Assembly: GCA_013811715.1 (NCBI GenBank)
Contig: JACCUS010000325.1
Span: forward strand, 1 to 14,062
Direction: 5' to 3'
DNA length: 14,062 bases
Origin: Nocardioidaceae bacterium
GTDB lineage: Bacteria > Actinomycetota > Actinomycetes > Propionibacteriales > Nocardioidaceae
This document shows positions 5,779-13,348 of this stretch, one piece after another (position 1 is the first letter of the stretch; every line of letters begins with the position of its first letter). A program made the position numbers and the translations under genes. The notes beneath the pieces were generated by a model that searched no databases, had not been told where the DNA came from, and worked only from the letters and a program-made list of their open reading frames with translations.

Positions 5779-6534
5779 GTGGCCGCGCCGCAACGCATCC
5801 GCGCCAACTCGGTGCTCCCGGCCCGTCGCGAGGCGCTGACACTGACGACCGCCGACGGGCTCGATCTGGTGGGCGAGCTGGCGTTGCCGTCGACCGGCGA
5901 CCCGGTCGCGACGATGGTCTGCCTGCACCCGCTGCCGACCCATGGCGGGATGATGGACAGCCAGATCCTCCGCAAGGCGGCAGCGCGGCTGCCCGCGTTG
6001 GCGCGCGTCGCCGTACTGCGCTTCAACACGCGGGGCACCAGCAGCCCGCACGGCACAAGCCAGGGTGAGTTCGACGAGGCAAGGGGGGAGCGCCACGATG
6101 TCGCGGCGGCGATCGAGTACGCCGAGTTCGCCGAGCTGCCGAACATCTGGATCGTCGGCTGGTCCTTCGGCACCGACCTGGGGCTGATGCACGGTCACGA
6201 CCCGGCCGTGAAGGGCGCCATCTTGTTGTCGCCGCCGCTGCGCTTCGCCCAGGCCGAGCACCTGCGCGTGTGGGACGAGTCGGGCAAGCCGCTCGTTGCG
6301 ATCGTGCCGGAGTACGACGACTACCTGCGACCCGCCGCGGCGCGTGAGCGGTTCGCTGCGGTGACCCATGCCGAGGTGATCGCCGTTCCCGGGGGCAGGC
6401 ACCTGTGGGTGGGGCAGGCCGAGGTGGTGCTGGACCTGATCGTGGCGAGGCTCAACCCCGCGGCCGCGCCGCTACCGACCACGTGGGACGGCCCGATGGA
6501 GCACGAGCCCTCGCCGTTGCGCGTCCAGCGTTAG
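5779..6534 (+). CDS. Alpha/beta-fold hydrolase (COG2945-like), substrate unknown
   Basis: A 251-residue alpha/beta hydrolase. The nucleophile elbow is GWSFG with Ser129, preceded by the oxyanion-type CLHPLPTHGG and the RFNTRGTSS motif followed by a short GxxD/E-rich turn, the layout of the small COG2945-type hydrolases. Asp180 or Asp181 in VPEYDDYLRP and His208 in PGGRHLW complete a plausible triad. No signal peptide or membrane segment is seen, so it should be cytoplasmic. The GTG start at 5779 lies one base after the dehydrogenase stop, which points to translational coupling and to a shared role, for example acyl-CoA thioester or ester hydrolysis (inference). The stop overlaps the stop of the converging transporter-like gene by 4 bp. 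Confidence 0.85.
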   Translation: MAAPQRIRANSVLPARREALTLTTADGLDLVGELALPSTGDPVATMVCLHPLPTHGGMMDSQILRKAAARLPALARVAVLRFNTRGTSSPHGTSQGEFDEARGERHDVAAAIEYAEFAELPNIWIVGWSFGTDLGLMHGHDPAVKGAILLSPPLRFAQAEHLRVWDESGKPLVAIVPEYDDYLRPAAARERFAAVTHAEVIAVPGGRHLWVGQAEVVLDLIVARLNPAAAPLPTTWDGPMEHEPSPLRVQR

Positions 6535-7655
6535 CTGGCGTCTTGCTTGCGGAGCACGACCTCGCGGAGCAACAGCATCGCCGCAGCCGCGGTCGGGATG
6601 GCGAGTAGGGCGCCGACGACGCCCATCAGGCTGCCGCCGATGAGAACCGCGACGACGGTGACGACACCGGGCACATCGAGGGATGACCTCATCACCCGCG
6701 GGTAGATCACGTAGTTCTCGACCTGCTGGTAGATGACGTAGAAGATCAGGCAGGCGATCCCGATCTTGACGTCGGTCGCTAGTCCGATCACGGTGACCAG
6801 GGCGGCCCCGATGGTCGCGCCGATCAGTGGGATGAAGTCCAAGATCGCCACGACGAGCGCCAGCGCCAATGCGTACTGGCCCAGACCGACGATCTCCAAG
6901 AAGATGAACGACGTGATACCCGCGGTCAGAGCGACGAAGAACGCGCCGGCGACGTACCCGCCGACCCGGCGCAGGATCTCGTCGCCGAGCGAGGCCACCC
7001 GGGCGCGCCGGGACGCGGGCGCCAGCGAGTAGCCGGCTTGCTTGATCTTCGGGAGTGCGGACAGGAAGTACAGCGTCAGCACGAACACCAAGAACGCGTT
7101 GAGCACAGCGCCGAGGACCGCGAGTCCGACGGCGAAGACACTGCCGAACGCCTGCTGGGCCAGATCGGGATCCTCGAGCCGCTCGCTGACCGTGTCGATG
7201 ACGTCGTACTTCTCGTCGAAGTCCTGGACGGTCGTGTTCCGGCGCAGCTGCTCGAGCCAGCCTGGGGCGTTCTCGATCAGCGCCTGGATCTGGTCGCGCA
7301 GAACTGGCACCAAGGAGACGACGAAGAGCGTCACGACACCGAGCACGCCCAGTGTCACGATCACCACCGACCAACGGCGGTGGATGCCACGGCGCATGAG
7401 CCATTCGACGATCGGGTTCAGCCCCACGGCGAGGAAGATGGACACGATGATGAGGACCAGCACCGAGCTCATCGTGCGCACGGCGATGCCCACGAGCAGG
7501 GCTAGCAGTACGCCGAGAGCCCCCATGAACCCCAGGTAGAACGGTGCATGTCGCGACACCGGCGGCCCGGGGGCGCCGAACGGGTCGTGCTCAGCGTCGC
7601 GCCTATCGACCGCCTCGCGCGTCTGGTCGTCCTCATCCCCATCCGCCATGGCCAT
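6531..7655 (-). CDS. AI-2E/PerM (UPF0118) family membrane protein
   Basis: A 374-residue polytopic membrane protein of the AI-2E transporter-like family. Many members are of unknown substrate and some are Na+/H+ or general permeases, so autoinducer export should not be assumed. After a hydrophilic, acidic N-terminus (about 1-37) there are hydrophobic segments at about 38-60 and 63-80, then 92-115, then a soluble helical region (about 120-165) and further membrane spans to the end. The family-typical re-entrant segment reads VAILDFIPLIGATIGAAL, followed by the QQVENYVIYPRVM motif and the GGSLMGVVGALLAIPTAA helix. ATG 7655 is the longest start. A second ATG at 7649 has AGGG seven bases upstream and may be the real start (372 residues). 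It is transcribed in the same direction as filP, 72 bases downstream of it, with a hairpin between. Confidence 0.9.
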   Translation of the reverse strand: MAMADGDEDDQTREAVDRRDAEHDPFGAPGPPVSRHAPFYLGFMGALGVLLALLVGIAVRTMSSVLVLIIVSIFLAVGLNPIVEWLMRRGIHRRWSVVIVTLGVLGVVTLFVVSLVPVLRDQIQALIENAPGWLEQLRRNTTVQDFDEKYDVIDTVSERLEDPDLAQQAFGSVFAVGLAVLGAVLNAFLVFVLTLYFLSALPKIKQAGYSLAPASRRARVASLGDEILRRVGGYVAGAFFVALTAGITSFIFLEIVGLGQYALALALVVAILDFIPLIGATIGAALVTVIGLATDVKIGIACLIFYVIYQQVENYVIYPRVMRSSLDVPGVVTVVAVLIGGSLMGVVGALLAIPTAAAAMLLLREVVLRKQDAS

Positions 7656-7677
7656 ACCCTGTCACACGCTCCGCTGG

Positions 7678-7697
7678 GTTGCCGCGCGTCCGGCAAC
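7678..7697 (-). terminator. Hairpin between filP and the AI-2E-family gene, possible U-less terminator
   Basis: GTTGCCG (7678-7684) and CGGCAAC (7691-7697) form a perfect 7-bp stem with a 6-base loop, 30 bases past the filP stop on the minus strand. No T-run follows on that strand, so it would be the U-tract-free type proposed in actinobacteria. It could also be a processing or attenuation hairpin in a joint transcript. Confidence 0.4.
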
Positions 7698-7727
7698 GGC
7701 GGTGGGCTGGCGGTTTACCGGGTGGGC

Positions 7728-8960
7728 CTACCCGTCGGCCGACGTCGGTCGCCGGCGTGAATCTTCCTCCACCTGACTCTGCGAGCCGTCGGCCGCCTCC
7801 TCGTCGCTGGCGCCGAAGGTGGCCACCAGATCGCGGAGCTGGCCGAGCTGGGTGACGATGCCGTCCCGACGCTTCTGCAGCGTCGCGAGCTCGGCGCGAG
7901 TGGCGGAGTTCTGGCGGTCGGCGTCGGCCTGGGCGTTGCTGACAATCTGCTCGGCTTGTCGACGGGCGGCCATCACGATCTGCTCAGCCTCGCGCCGGGA
8001 ACGGGCCAGCGACCTCTCGGCCTCGGAGGTGGCTTGCTCGCGGTGCCGGGTCGCTGTCTCCATGGCGGTCCGAGCGCGCTGCTCTGCGGCGTTGGCCCGG
8101 CTCTCGGCCTCCTCGACGAGCTTTGTCGTCTCACCGACCGCGGAGTCGTGTTTTTGGGCGGCCTCCTTCGTGAGCCGCTCCTTCTCGACCGCGAGAACCC
8201 GGCGTGACTCCATCGCCTCCCGCTCGATGACCGCCTGGGCCTGTTCGCCCTCGCGCTTCGCCGACGTGCGCAGCGCGTTCGCCTCCTGCCTCGCGGCCAG
8301 CCGCACCTGTTCGGCCTCGCGCCGCGCCGAGGCCAAGGTGTCGGCGGCCTCGGAGCGGGCGAGGTCGCGCTCCTGCTCGGCCTCCGCAAGCACCGTCGTC
8401 CGGCGCTCTTCGACCTCTTGGATCTGAACCGTGCGGATGTCCGATGCCTCCTTCTCGGCATCGGCCTTCAGCGCTGTGGCCTCGTGGAGGGCATGACGAC
8501 GAGACTCCTCGGCCGCTTGGTGCGCGGTGTTCGTCACGGTCGCCGCCTGCTCCTCGGCGAGCCGAAGCATCGCTGCCGCGTGGTTGCCCAGCCCCGAGTA
8601 CGTCGGCGTTCCCTGCTGGTCGACCAGCGTCTGCAGGTCGGCCACCTTGGCCCGGAGCCGCTGAGTCTCCTCCTGGGCGGCCCGACCGTCGGCCAGCGAG
8701 GTCGCCTGCCCGGCCTCGTTGTGGGCGAGGAACGCATCGACAGCGGCTTTGTCGTAGCCTCCCCGTCGTACGACGGGAAACGTCGGACGCGCCGAGGCCG
8801 ACTGGGTTGAGGCACCCGACCGGGCCGGCTTGGACCCAGCGCGGTCAGACGGCGACGGGAAGGCCTGGGTGGCGTCGTCGGCCGACGTGTCCGCAGTCGG
8901 CTCGGTGGGCCCGTCGAAGATGGACAGGCCACTGTTTCGGGTGGTGGGCTTGTCGCTCAT
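7728..8960 (-). CDS. filP: DivIVA-domain coiled-coil cytoskeletal protein, FilP-like
   Basis: A 410-residue protein with a disordered N-terminus (1-58, Ser/Thr/Pro/Asp-rich), a short DivIVA-type motif FPVVRRGGYDKAAVDAFL (61-78), then an almost unbroken Ala/Glu/Arg coiled coil to about 390. Landmarks shared with Streptomyces FilP (from memory) are the YSGLGNHAAAMLRLAEEQA segment after the first helix, RRQAEQIVSNAQADADR, and ELATLQKRRDGIVTQLGQLRDLVATFG near the end. FilP forms intermediate-filament-like structures and works with DivIVA and Scy at growing tips. A position beside mce, atoB and meaB also matches Streptomyces. It differs from FilP in the long N-terminal extension and an extra Gly in the RGYD motif (RRGGYD). 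ATG 8960 is preferred to an in-frame start at 9020, which would overlap the ccrA stop. GAGGA lies 11 bases upstream, a weak site. It is probably co-transcribed with mce and ccrA. Confidence 0.8.
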   Translation of the reverse strand: MSDKPTTRNSGLSIFDGPTEPTADTSADDATQAFPSPSDRAGSKPARSGASTQSASARPTFPVVRRGGYDKAAVDAFLAHNEAGQATSLADGRAAQEETQRLRAKVADLQTLVDQQGTPTYSGLGNHAAAMLRLAEEQAATVTNTAHQAAEESRRHALHEATALKADAEKEASDIRTVQIQEVEERRTTVLAEAEQERDLARSEAADTLASARREAEQVRLAARQEANALRTSAKREGEQAQAVIEREAMESRRVLAVEKERLTKEAAQKHDSAVGETTKLVEEAESRANAAEQRARTAMETATRHREQATSEAERSLARSRREAEQIVMAARRQAEQIVSNAQADADRQNSATRAELATLQKRRDGIVTQLGQLRDLVATFGASDEEAADGSQSQVEEDSRRRPTSADG

Positions 8961-9016
8961 GGTCGTCTTGGTCCTCGATTGCTCTCGGCGGGGTCTCCCA
9001 AGCGGCGACCCCGGCG

Positions 9017-10354
9017 TCATGCGCCTCGGAAGCGGTTGATCGCCTCGGCGTGCAAACCGCGCAGGTCCTGGTCGCGCACTCCGAGCCCAACCTCTGGTGC
9101 TAAGCAGAGTACCCCGACCTTGCCCTGATGCAGGTTCCTGTGTACCTCGAACACGGCCTGACCTGTCTCAGCAAGTGGATAGGCCTTGCTCAAAGTGGGA
9201 TGGATCCGACCCTTCGCGATGAGCCGGTTGGCCTCCCACGCCTCCCGGTAGTTGGCGAAGTGTGAGCCGATGACCCGCTTGAGGTTCATCCACAGGTAGC
9301 GGTTGTCGTACTCGTGCAGGTAGCCCGAGGTCGAGGCACACGTGACGATGGTGCCGCCCCTGCGCGCCACGAACGTCGAGGCGCCGAAGGTCTCCCGGCC
9401 TGGGTGCTCGAGCACGATGTTGGGGTCGTCGCCGCCGGTGAGCTCGCGGATCCGAGCGCCGAACCGGCGCCACTCCTGCTGGTCTTGGGTCTGTTCGTCC
9501 CTCCAGAATCGGTAGTCCTCCGCAGCCCGGTCGATGATCAGCTCGGCGCCCATGGAGCGGCACAGCTCGGCCTTGGCGGGCGAGGACACCACGCAGACGG
9601 GTGTGGCGCCGCCGTTGAGCGCGAGCTGGGTGGCGTAGGAGCCGAGGCCCCCCGAGCCCCCCCAGATCAGCACCGTGTCGCCCTGCTTCATGACAGCGCC
9701 GTTGCGGGAGACGAGCAGCCGGTACGCCGTGGAGTTGACCAGCCCCGGAGACGCCGCCTCCTCCCACGTCAGGTGGTCGGGCTTCGGCATCAGCTGGTTG
9801 GACTTGACCAGCGCCAGCTGCGCGAGGCCACCGAAGTTGGTCTCGAAGCCCCAGATGCGCTGCTCCGGGTCGAGCATCGTGTCGTCGTGCCCGTCGGCGC
9901 TCTCCAACTCCACCGACAAGCAGTGGGCGACCACCTCGTCACCGGGCCGCCAGGTGTGGACGCCAGGCCCGGTGCGCAGCACGACGCCGGCCAGGTCGGA
10001 GCCGACCACGTGGTAGGGCAGGTCGTGCCGCCGCGACAACGGCGACATCTTGCCGTAGCGCTCGAGGAAGGCGAAGGTCGAGACCGGCTCGAAGATGCTC
10101 GTCCAGACAGTGTTGTAGTTGATCGCCGACGCCATCACGGCCACCAGTGCCTCGCCAGGACCGAGCTCCGGCGTCGCCACCTCGTCCAGGTGCAGGCTCA
10201 GTCTCGGGTCTTTGTCTGACGAGTCGAGCCCCTCGAACATCGCCGCCTCGTCCTTGCGCACCGTGACCCCGCGGTACGACTCCGGCACCGAGAGCGCGGC
10301 GAAGTCGTCGGCGCTGGCACCGTCGCCGAGGATGGCGTCGAGGATGTCCTTCAT
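9017..10354 (-). CDS. ccrA: Crotonyl-CoA carboxylase/reductase
   Basis: A 445-residue medium-chain reductase that converts crotonyl-CoA, CO2 and NADPH to (2S)-ethylmalonyl-CoA, the key step of the ethylmalonyl-CoA pathway and a source of polyketide extender units. The N-terminal GroES-like domain and central Rossmann fold (WGGSGGLGSYATQ, about 231-243) are intact. The four residues that hold CO2 in characterised CCRs are present at exactly the reported numbers when counting from ATG 10354: Asn81 (INYNTVW), Phe170 and Glu171 (WGFETNFGG), and His365 (IGSHFANY). This numbering, and AAGGG seven bases upstream, support that start. ATG 10369 also exists and overlaps the mce stop as ATGA (five extra residues). 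With Phe/Glu/His kept, this is a carboxylase rather than a plain reductase. It is in one operon with mce upstream and filP 56 bases downstream. Confidence 0.97.
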   Translation of the reverse strand: MKDILDAILGDGASADDFAALSVPESYRGVTVRKDEAAMFEGLDSSDKDPRLSLHLDEVATPELGPGEALVAVMASAINYNTVWTSIFEPVSTFAFLERYGKMSPLSRRHDLPYHVVGSDLAGVVLRTGPGVHTWRPGDEVVAHCLSVELESADGHDDTMLDPEQRIWGFETNFGGLAQLALVKSNQLMPKPDHLTWEEAASPGLVNSTAYRLLVSRNGAVMKQGDTVLIWGGSGGLGSYATQLALNGGATPVCVVSSPAKAELCRSMGAELIIDRAAEDYRFWRDEQTQDQQEWRRFGARIRELTGGDDPNIVLEHPGRETFGASTFVARRGGTIVTCASTSGYLHEYDNRYLWMNLKRVIGSHFANYREAWEANRLIAKGRIHPTLSKAYPLAETGQAVFEVHRNLHQGKVGVLCLAPEVGLGVRDQDLRGLHAEAINRFRGA

Positions 10355-10365
10355 GTCAAGGCCCT

Positions 10366-10800
10366 TCATTCGGTCGCGGCGGCGGGCTCGACGAGCTCGA
10401 CGAGGACGCCGCCGGCGTCCTTGGGGTGGATGAAGTTGATCCGGCTGTCGGCCGTGCCGCGGCGGGGTTCGGCGTACACCAGCCGCATCCCCTGAGCACG
10501 TACGGCGTCCATCGCGGCCTCGATGTCTTGGACCCGGTACGCGAGCTGCTGCATGCCGGGCCCTGACCGTGCCAAGAATCTGGTGATCGCCGAGTCGGCG
10601 GACAGCGGTGCGAGCAGCTGTAGGCACGCGCCGGAGTCGCCGACAGCCAACAACGCCTCCCGCACGTCTTGGCTCTCGTTGACCTCTCTGTGTACGACCG
10701 AGAAGCCGAAGTTCTCGGCGTAGAACGCGACGGCCTCGTCGAGGTCGGCCACCGCGATGCCGACGTGGTCGATGGCGGTGATCAGATGTGCGGGGAACAT
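10366..10800 (-). CDS. mce: Methylmalonyl-CoA / ethylmalonyl-CoA epimerase (VOC fold)
   Basis: A 144-residue vicinal-oxygen-chelate protein with two beta-alpha-beta-beta-beta modules. It inverts C2 of methylmalonyl-CoA, and in pathways with CCR also ethylmalonyl-CoA, so that a B12 mutase can use it. His12 (IDHVGIAV), Gln61 (CLQLLAP) and Glu135 (VLVELVEP) match three of the four metal ligands known in the Propionibacterium enzyme (His12, Gln65, His91, Glu141). The fourth, normally within GLHH(V/M)A, is here GMQQLA (82-87), so Gln replaces His. The RRGTADSRINFIHPKDAGG segment (113-131) is typical of this epimerase. ATG 10800 begins just before the first strand; the ribosome site is weak. It directly precedes ccrA, with or without a 4-bp overlap depending on the ccrA start, and diverges from atoB. 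Confidence 0.92.
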   Translation of the reverse strand: MFPAHLITAIDHVGIAVADLDEAVAFYAENFGFSVVHREVNESQDVREALLAVGDSGACLQLLAPLSADSAITRFLARSGPGMQQLAYRVQDIEAAMDAVRAQGMRLVYAEPRRGTADSRINFIHPKDAGGVLVELVEPAAATE

Positions 10801-10901
10801 GTCTCTATGTTGGCGGCTCTGCGGTGCGACGCTCCACCGGGTGTGACATGTTCGACACCATCGGAGTCATGAGCCGCGTTCCGCCCGCGCGAGGCGCTGG
10901 G

Positions 10902-10907
10902 TACTGT
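10902..10907 (+). promoter_or_regulatory. Possible atoB -10 element (TACTGT)
   Basis: TACTGT in the 175-bp region between mce and atoB fits TANNNT and lies 68 bases before the atoB start. No clear -35 is seen. The same region must hold the promoter of the mce-ccrA-filP unit on the other strand, but I cannot place it. A weak GTGT...ACAC symmetry around 10841-10858 is not convincing as an operator. Confidence 0.25.
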
Positions 10908-10975
10908 GCAAGGCAGACTCTCACCGCCAACGGCCTGGCGGAAGCCAACCCTGGTGATATCGACAGGAGGACCTG

Positions 10976-12166
10976 ATGGCTGGATCTGTCATTGTCGCGG
11001 GCGCTCGCACCCCGATCGGACGGCTGCTCGGCGGGTTGAAGGACCTGTCGGGCACCGATCTCGGTGGTGTCGCCATCAAGGGGGCGCTGGAGAAGTCTGG
11101 GGTATCCCCGGGCCAGGTCGACTACGTGATCATGGGTCAGGTGCTTCAGGCGGGCGCCGGTCAGATCCCCGCCCGCCAGGCCGCGGTCAAGGCCGGCATC
11201 TCGATGAACGTCCCGGCGCTGACCGTCAACAAGGTGTGCCTGTCCGGTATCAATGCGATCGCGTTGGCCGACCAGCTGATCCGCGCCGGTGAGTGCGACG
11301 TGGTCGTTGCCGGCGGCATGGAGTCGATGACCAGCGCCCCCCACCTGATGACCAAGTCGCGCGAGGGCTACAAGTACGGCGATGTCACGGTGCGCGATCA
11401 CATGGCCCACGACGGGTTGTGGGACATCTTCACCGACCAGGCCATGGGTGGCCTCACCGAGACCCGCAACGCCGACGGCGAGAGGCTGAGCCGGCAGGAG
11501 CAGGACGCGTTCTCCGCGCGCTCGCACCAGCTCGCGGCCGCCGCTTGGAAGAATGGCGTCTTCGCCGACGAGGTGGTGCCGGTCGAGGTGCCGCAGCGCC
11601 GTGGCGACGCCATCGTGGTCAGCGAAGACGAAGGCATCCGCGGCGACACCACGGCGGACTCGCTCGCCAAGCTGCGCCCGGCCTTCTCCAAGGAAGGCAC
11701 GATTACCGCGGGCTCGTCCTCGCAGATCTCCGACGGCGCCTGCGCGGTCGTCGTGGTGAGCAAGCGGAAGGCCGATGAGCTCGGGCTTGCCTGGCTGGCC
11801 GAGATCGGCGCCTCCGGCCAGGTCGCCGGCCCCGACTCGTCGCTGCAGTCCCAGCCCGCCAACGCGATCAGGGCGGCGTGTGAGAAGGAAGGCCTCGCCG
11901 TCGATGATCTCGAGCTCGTCGAGCTCAACGAGGCCTTCGCGGCGGTGGGCATCGCCAGCTCCCGCGAGCTCGGCATCGACGAGGCTTTGGTGAACGTCAA
12001 CGGTGGAGCAATCGCGCTCGGACACCCGATCGGCATGTCGGGCGCCCGCATCGTCTTGCACCTGGCGCTGGAGCTCAAGCGCCGCGGTGGCGGGGTCGGA
12101 GCGGCCGCGCTGTGCGGTGGCGGCGGGCAAGGCGACGCTCTCATCGTGCACGTCCCTTCGGCGTGA
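10976..12166 (+). CDS. atoB: Acetyl-CoA C-acetyltransferase (biosynthetic-type thiolase)
   Basis: A 396-residue thiolase II that condenses two acetyl-CoA to acetoacetyl-CoA, the entry step for 3-hydroxybutyryl-CoA and the ethylmalonyl-CoA pathway. The catalytic nucleophile is Cys88 (NKVCLSG). NEAFAAVG, His350 (GGAIALGHPIGMSGAR) and Cys380 (AALCGGGGQGDA) complete the active site. The length is that of the biosynthetic, tetrameric class. ATG 10976 has AGGAGG at 10965-10970, five bases upstream. It is divergent from mce and followed by meaB with a GTGA overlap at 12163-12166. The stop codon lies within the first copy of an 18-bp tandem repeat. Confidence 0.96.
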   Translation: MAGSVIVAGARTPIGRLLGGLKDLSGTDLGGVAIKGALEKSGVSPGQVDYVIMGQVLQAGAGQIPARQAAVKAGISMNVPALTVNKVCLSGINAIALADQLIRAGECDVVVAGGMESMTSAPHLMTKSREGYKYGDVTVRDHMAHDGLWDIFTDQAMGGLTETRNADGERLSRQEQDAFSARSHQLAAAAWKNGVFADEVVPVEVPQRRGDAIVVSEDEGIRGDTTADSLAKLRPAFSKEGTITAGSSSQISDGACAVVVVSKRKADELGLAWLAEIGASGQVAGPDSSLQSQPANAIRAACEKEGLAVDDLELVELNEAFAAVGIASSRELGIDEALVNVNGGAIALGHPIGMSGARIVLHLALELKRRGGGVGAAALCGGGGQGDALIVHVPSA

Positions 12167-12207
12167 CCCAGCCCTTCGGCGTGACCCAGCCCCTCGGCGT
12201 GACCCAG
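12154..12207 (+). repeat. Three tandem 18-bp repeats across the atoB stop / meaB start
   Basis: The unit CCCTTCGGCGTGACCCAG occurs at 12154-12171 and 12172-12189, and with a single T-to-C change at 12190-12207. The first copy contains the atoB TGA (12164-12166). Since 18 is a multiple of three, each copy repeats that TGA in the atoB frame and a GTG (12163, 12181, 12199) in the meaB frame. In the meaB frame the array reads PFGVTQPFGVTQPLGVTQ. Confidence 0.95.
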
Positions 12208-13263
12208 CCCGCCAGCGCTCCCAAGGCCGACGCGCCCGGGGCCGACCAGTCCCGAGCTGGGGGCCTCCGAGCCGAGGCACCCGGCGGGCGGGAGCCGGTC
12301 GGACGTCGTACGGCAAGCGGCCAGCTCGGCGTGGCCGAACTGGTAGAGCGGGCCCGAGCCGGTGAGCCACGCGCGGTCGCCCGGCTGATCTCGCTCGTCG
12401 AGGACGCCTCGCCCTTGCTCCGCGAGGTCGCCGAAAGACTCGCTCCACACACCGGCCATGCGCAGATCGTCGGCATCACCGGCTCACCAGGCGTCGGGAA
12501 GTCGACCGCCACCTCGGCGTTGCTGACGGCCTTGCGCACACAGGGCAAGCGGGTGGGGGTGCTCGCGGTCGACCCGTCCTCGCCGTTCTCCGGCGGGGCC
12601 CTGCTCGGTGACCGCGTCAGGATGCAGGGCCATGCCACCGACAGGGATGTCTACATCCGGTCGATGGCCAGCCGCGGTCAGCTCGGCGGCCTGGCGTGGG
12701 CGACGCCGCAGGCAATCCGGGTGCTCGATGCGGCCGGCTGCGACGTCGTCCTGGTCGAGACCGTCGGAGTGGGGCAGTCGGAGGTCGAGGTCGCCGGCCT
12801 CGCGGACACGACCCTGGTGCTGCTGGCACCCGGGATGGGCGACGGGATACAGGCGGCCAAGGCCGGCATCTTGGAGATCGGCGACGTGTACGTCGTCAAC
12901 AAGGCCGACCGCGACGGCGCCCACCAGGTCGTGCGCGACCTTCGTTCCGTGCTCAGCCTCGGCGCTGCCGCCGACGACTGGCGAGCGCCGATCGTGAATA
13001 CGGTGGCGAGCACCGGCCAGGGTGTCGACGATCTGGTCGCGGCGATCGAGAAGCACCGGCAGCGGCTCGAGAGCACCGGCGAGATCAGCGTCCGACGGCA
13101 GCGGCGGGCGCGAGACGAGATCGAGGCGATCGCGCTGACCGCACTGCGGGAGCGGTTCGGCGACCTGCACGGCCACGCCGACCTCGACACGCTCGCCGGT
13201 GAGGTCATCAACGGCTCTCTCGACCCTTACACCGCGGCCGACCGGCTCATCGCCGCCCTGTGA
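12163..13263 (+). CDS. meaB: MeaB-type GTPase, chaperone of a B12-dependent acyl-CoA mutase
   Basis: A G3E-family P-loop GTPase that guards and loads adenosylcobalamin-dependent methylmalonyl-/ethylmalonyl-CoA mutase. With GTG 12163 as residue 1, Walker A is GSPGVGKST (107-115), followed by VLAVDPSSPFSGGALLGDR typical of MeaB/ArgK, the switch motif ETVGVGQSE (from 199) and the NKAD base-recognition motif (246-249). The C-terminal helical arm involved in dimerisation is complete. The start is uncertain. GTG 12163 overlaps the atoB stop (GTGA) and gives 366 residues with a 56-residue Pro/Ala/Gly-rich leader of no known role. GTGs at 12181 and 12199 lie in the tandem repeat. GTG 12331 gives 310 residues, close to the usual length, and begins the conserved VAELVERARAG. 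None has a good ribosome site, so translation probably depends on coupling to atoB. The partner mutase is not in the window. Confidence 0.92.
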   Translation: MTQPFGVTQPLGVTQPASAPKADAPGADQSRAGGLRAEAPGGREPVGRRTASGQLGVAELVERARAGEPRAVARLISLVEDASPLLREVAERLAPHTGHAQIVGITGSPGVGKSTATSALLTALRTQGKRVGVLAVDPSSPFSGGALLGDRVRMQGHATDRDVYIRSMASRGQLGGLAWATPQAIRVLDAAGCDVVLVETVGVGQSEVEVAGLADTTLVLLAPGMGDGIQAAKAGILEIGDVYVVNKADRDGAHQVVRDLRSVLSLGAAADDWRAPIVNTVASTGQGVDDLVAAIEKHRQRLESTGEISVRRQRRARDEIEAIALTALRERFGDLHGHADLDTLAGEVINGSLDPYTAADRLIAAL

Positions 13264-13348
13264 CCCGTTCGGCGCGCCTCCTCACCGCCGGGTGGCTGCT
13301 CTGCTAGACAGGTTGGCTGGGAACGTAGCCGACCGACGAGGAGGAGCG

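Noticed and set aside
10841..10858. GTGT...ACAC symmetry in the mce/atoB divergent region as an operator
   Set aside because: Only the four outer bases on each side pair; the inner bases do not match, which is expected by chance.
12154..12207. Tandem repeat considered as a CRISPR array or regulator iterons
   Set aside because: The 18-bp units are directly adjacent without spacers and lie inside coding sequence in a fixed frame, so coding microduplication explains them better.
10805..12448. Open frame of 547 codons on the minus strand opposite atoB and the start of meaB
   Set aside because: It is a shadow of the thiolase reading frame, biased to Arg/Gly/Ala/His, with its GHAEGL repeats only the reverse of the 18-bp array.
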